NCBI GenBank assembly: GCA_008694505.1
Contig: VZDJ01000116.1
Location: 16,454,781-16,518,780, forward strand
Direction of reading: 5' to 3'
Length of the DNA: 64,000 nucleotides
Origin: Cyanoderma ruficeps
Lineage: Eukaryota > Chordata > Aves > Passeriformes > Timaliidae
Positions 61,430-64,000 of this stretch are shown one piece after another. Each line of letters begins with the position of its first letter. Within the stretch, counting starts at the first letter, position 1. The position numbers and the translations under genes were made by a program. A model generated the notes under the pieces. It was not told the origin of the DNA. It saw only the letters and a program-made list of their open reading frames with translations, and ran no database searches.

Positions 61430-63970
61430 AAATGTCAAATAGATGTCCTTATCAAGCTCAGTGACTTTCTATCATCCTCGGAATCAAAAACTCCTTACCC
61501 AAGATCCCTGTTCCTCTACATGTCTCTGATGTGTTCTGCTTTCCCACCTAGAAATGCTGTCTCAGAAGATTTCAAAGACTTTTCTTGAGGATTTTAACAT
61601 GTGCCCAGGTGTCTGATATGTGGAAATCCAGCCAGGGATATTACATGGGCAGGCACTGGGGCTGTCTCCCTGCTGAATTCTGGGGCAATGCTGCAGCATT
61701 TGCCCTTACAGCCTGCACACCACAGGCTGGGCTTGTCCCACTGCCCCTGGGAGGGATTTAATGCACATGTGCTGCAGGGTCAGTTGGTGCTCCCAGAGAG
61801 GGCCCGGTGTGTAGGGAAATGGCAGATTTACTGTGCCAGCCCAGCCCATCTGTGCAGCACATGTTCAGGGAGCTCTCCCAGAAGCGTCTGGTTCACTGTG
61901 CCTGCGCCACGCACATGGGAATCACACAGTCCAGGAGATCCCAAATGGAAATGTGTCACCGCTGGTCATTTTGACCTTTTGGATCTTCACTGCCCTCAAA
62001 ATCTGTGGATGGAGCAGCACAGGTGCTATAGGAATAAAGGGATTGGTTGAATCCCTATTCCTAAAACAAGGATATTGGATACCTGTGCATTACTGCATCT
62101 CCACCTCCCCTAGGCTTTCATCGCTTGTTCCTGCAGTACCATTTGCTGGGCTGCTCTAGGTTCCCTCTGGAGAGTAGAGACCATTGCCCAAAACATCTGG
62201 GGTGCTCCAGGAACAACTCCACCTCTGAAGGCAGGACTTGAAGAATTACCAGGAACTTCATCTTGCAAAAATCTCAGCAAAAGGAAAAAGGAAGAAAACA
62301 GAGAGAAAGAAAAGCAGACATGGAAAAGAAAATTTGAGCTAAATACGTATGTTGTGTCATAAGATACTAATATTACCAGAACTAATTGATTTATCTTGCT
62401 ATTATAGAGGCAGAAGAGGAACACTAAGCAAGCCAGGGCTTTTCTGTCCTGTTTTAGGTCTGCACTGTGCTGCCTGAGTGATGCCTGTGCCCTAGAACAG
62501 TTTCTCAGGAGCTTTTTATCAAGAGGCTAAGTAGCTTCCCAGAGATGTGGGAGATGGGGCATATGGATGTTCTGTTTCTGCTGCTCCAGGAGGTTATAAT
62601 GAGAGTTTCCTTTGCTTTTCTGTTCCTGCTCAAAGACTGCTGTAAAAAGTGTATCTTCAACAAGGCTGTAATTCCTATGGAAATGGCTAGGAAACCCAGA
62701 GAGCTTCTTCCTTTAAGCTTGGCCTGCTTATGGTTTTGGTCTGTGAGGCGAGAGCACCAAGCTGAGCCTGAAGAGGTGATTCAATAAAGTCCAGGAGGGC
62801 TTACTTTCAGCCAGAATGTAAAGCATCTGAGGTTAGAAAACAAGTTGGGCTAATCTTCAAATCCAATTGCAACATTTTGATCTTCAAATCCAATACAGAC
62901 CGTGTTCATAATTTCATTTTAGAGTTCATTAGTTCACCCTTATAGACTTTGTGCATTACATTTTATGCGGCAACCCCTGTACAGAGAATATAGCACCTGG
63001 GAGCTGAGTTTTTGATTCTTTCGGCACATTTCTGAACACTTAGTTTTATATGTAACAGCAACGTCTCCTCAGCAATATTTGCAAAATTTTCTTTTTTCCA
63101 GGTGACCAGTGTGAGTTGTGGGGAGCTCACACCTCTCCCTATGGCTGCACTGGGGCTGGCCCAGCTGATATTCTCCCTCTGCTCAGCTGGGGAGGAACTG
63201 TCCCCAGCCATCGTATTGCCACAGGTCTTTCAGGCCTGACCCTCAAGAGAGATGTAAAAGCATTTCAGAAAGGCTTTTGCATCTTTTACAGAGCCTGGGA
63301 GCTGAGCTCACAGCACTGCTGGGCAGCAGAATCGGGGATGCATCAGCGCTACAGGAGTTTACAGCATGTTATTGTTTTTCCATTTCTAATTGTATCTTTT
63401 GCCTCTCTGTCTGCAGGGATTTATTATTGCTGCCTTTGCCAGCATCCTCTTATGCTCCACAGGGTCCAGCTGCCCTTTTGTCCCAGTCTATAATTGACCA
63501 TGGTCATTAATTTAAAGTCAGAATGATCATTTCCGAGCTATATTTAGCCTGAATCTTGCTGCTCTTGTTTCAGACCTGATTAGAGGCTCATGTGCCGGAA
63601 AGCTGCTGCTCATCCCTGCCATGACAAATAGTCTGATGGTCTCTCCTCACAAACCTTCCCCCTCCCTACCCTCGGTCATGGGGCTCTCTTTGGGGTCGCT
63701 GGACCCAGCACTACTCACCCCTGCGTGGAGTTGGGACAGCTGTGACATTGCTGCTGATTCCTGGAATCCTTGTGCATCAAACACTGCCCAAGAAAATACA
63801 GCATCGTTTCCTTTCTCAGCATATTCATGAGCTCAAGCAAATGTCTCCTGTCATGTGTGTGCATTATCACTTCCAAAATGCATCAGGCACACAATGCACG
63901 TTGCACTCCTGCACAGACAACGTGCCTGTCCAGTTGGAGTGTGCCTTTATGTGTTTCCATATCCGTGCCC
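61430..63970. other. Intron sequence, nothing recognised
   Basis: A purine-rich run lies at 62275-62330. The 15-bp word ATCTTCAAATCCAAT occurs twice about 26 bp apart near 62854 and 62880. No HPSE2 exon or transposon is recognised. Confidence 0.5.
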
Positions 63971-63973
63971 CTA

Positions 63974-64000
63974 AACATAAGAATATAAGAACTGCTTGGG
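63974..64000 (-). mobile_element. Start of an ancient CR1-like LINE 3' end, cut by the window edge
   Basis: AACATAAGAATATAAGAACT at the right edge resembles the inverted 3' terminus of old CR1-like LINEs (CATAAGAACATAAGAAC...). Only 27 bp are available. Confidence 0.45.

Larger units (their letters stand above)
55137..64000 (+). other. HPSE2: Start of the downstream HPSE2 intron
   Basis: This begins with donor GTAAGT. It holds a CpG-rich patch about 1 kb in, old plus-strand LINE remnants at 59.6-60.9 kb, one CR1 fragment at 61.2 kb, a duplicated 50-bp segment and, at the right edge, the beginning of another old LINE 3' end. No further HPSE2 exon is recognisable. Confidence 0.75.

Noticed and set aside
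1..64000. CRISPR arrays, bacterial operons, phage or plasmid features.
   Set aside because: No spaced identical repeats, no clustered open frames and no ribosome-binding-site-led genes; the base composition and introns are those of a vertebrate genome.

Overview
The window is a stretch of vertebrate nuclear DNA, almost certainly from a bird. Two things point there: several CR1 retroposon 3' ends of the avian type (the imperfect AATCATAGAATGG start followed by a GGTTGGAAGGGACCTT-like block), and two exons that read as a vertebrate HPSE2 (heparanase-2) gene with canonical GT/AG borders. Nothing looks bacterial: no operons, no ribosome binding sites, and no uninterrupted gene-length open frame.

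Layout. The only protein-coding sequence I can support is two neighbouring plus-strand exons of HPSE2, at 54238-54411 (174 nt) and 54965-55136 (172 nt), separated by a 553-bp intron. They match exons 4 and 5 by human numbering, from memory. Everything from 1 to 54237 is best read as the downstream part of the large preceding intron, and 55137-64000 as the start of the next intron. No HPSE2 exon 3 or exon 6 is visible, so both introns run beyond the window.

The introns carry a layered record of transposons. (i) A young layer of CR1 3' fragments lies at 8.57, 12.38, 18.59 (weak), 18.90, 50.80 and 61.18 kb, all on the minus strand, antisense to HPSE2. (ii) A much older layer of CR1-like LINE remnants, resembling families better preserved in turtles and crocodilians, lies in both orientations: minus at 1.75-4.72, 4.93-5.56, 42.06-42.62 and the right edge; plus at 9.80-10.16, 23.34-23.75, 59.64-59.95, 60.67-60.94 and perhaps 38.59. 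(iii) A probable solo LTR of an endogenous-retrovirus-like element lies at about 29.48-29.90 kb.

Structure not explained by genes or transposons includes a degenerate tandem array with a 49-bp period at about 47.10-47.74 kb (perhaps fading out to 48.03 kb), CpG-rich patches at 43.3-43.7, 44.0-44.36 and 56.13-56.42 kb (the last 1 kb downstream of an HPSE2 exon), a 50-bp near-identical dispersed repeat at 56.75 and 59.94 kb, and small tandem duplications and a palindrome. The most informative gene-level point is that the 174-nt exon is symmetric (phase 1/1). It matches the 58-residue segment missing from a known human splice form, and skipping it would leave the frame, and probably the split Glu codon of the N-E-P motif, intact.

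I found no convincing tRNA, rRNA, CRISPR array or processed pseudogene. Family assignments of old repeats rest on recall and need an alignment search to confirm.
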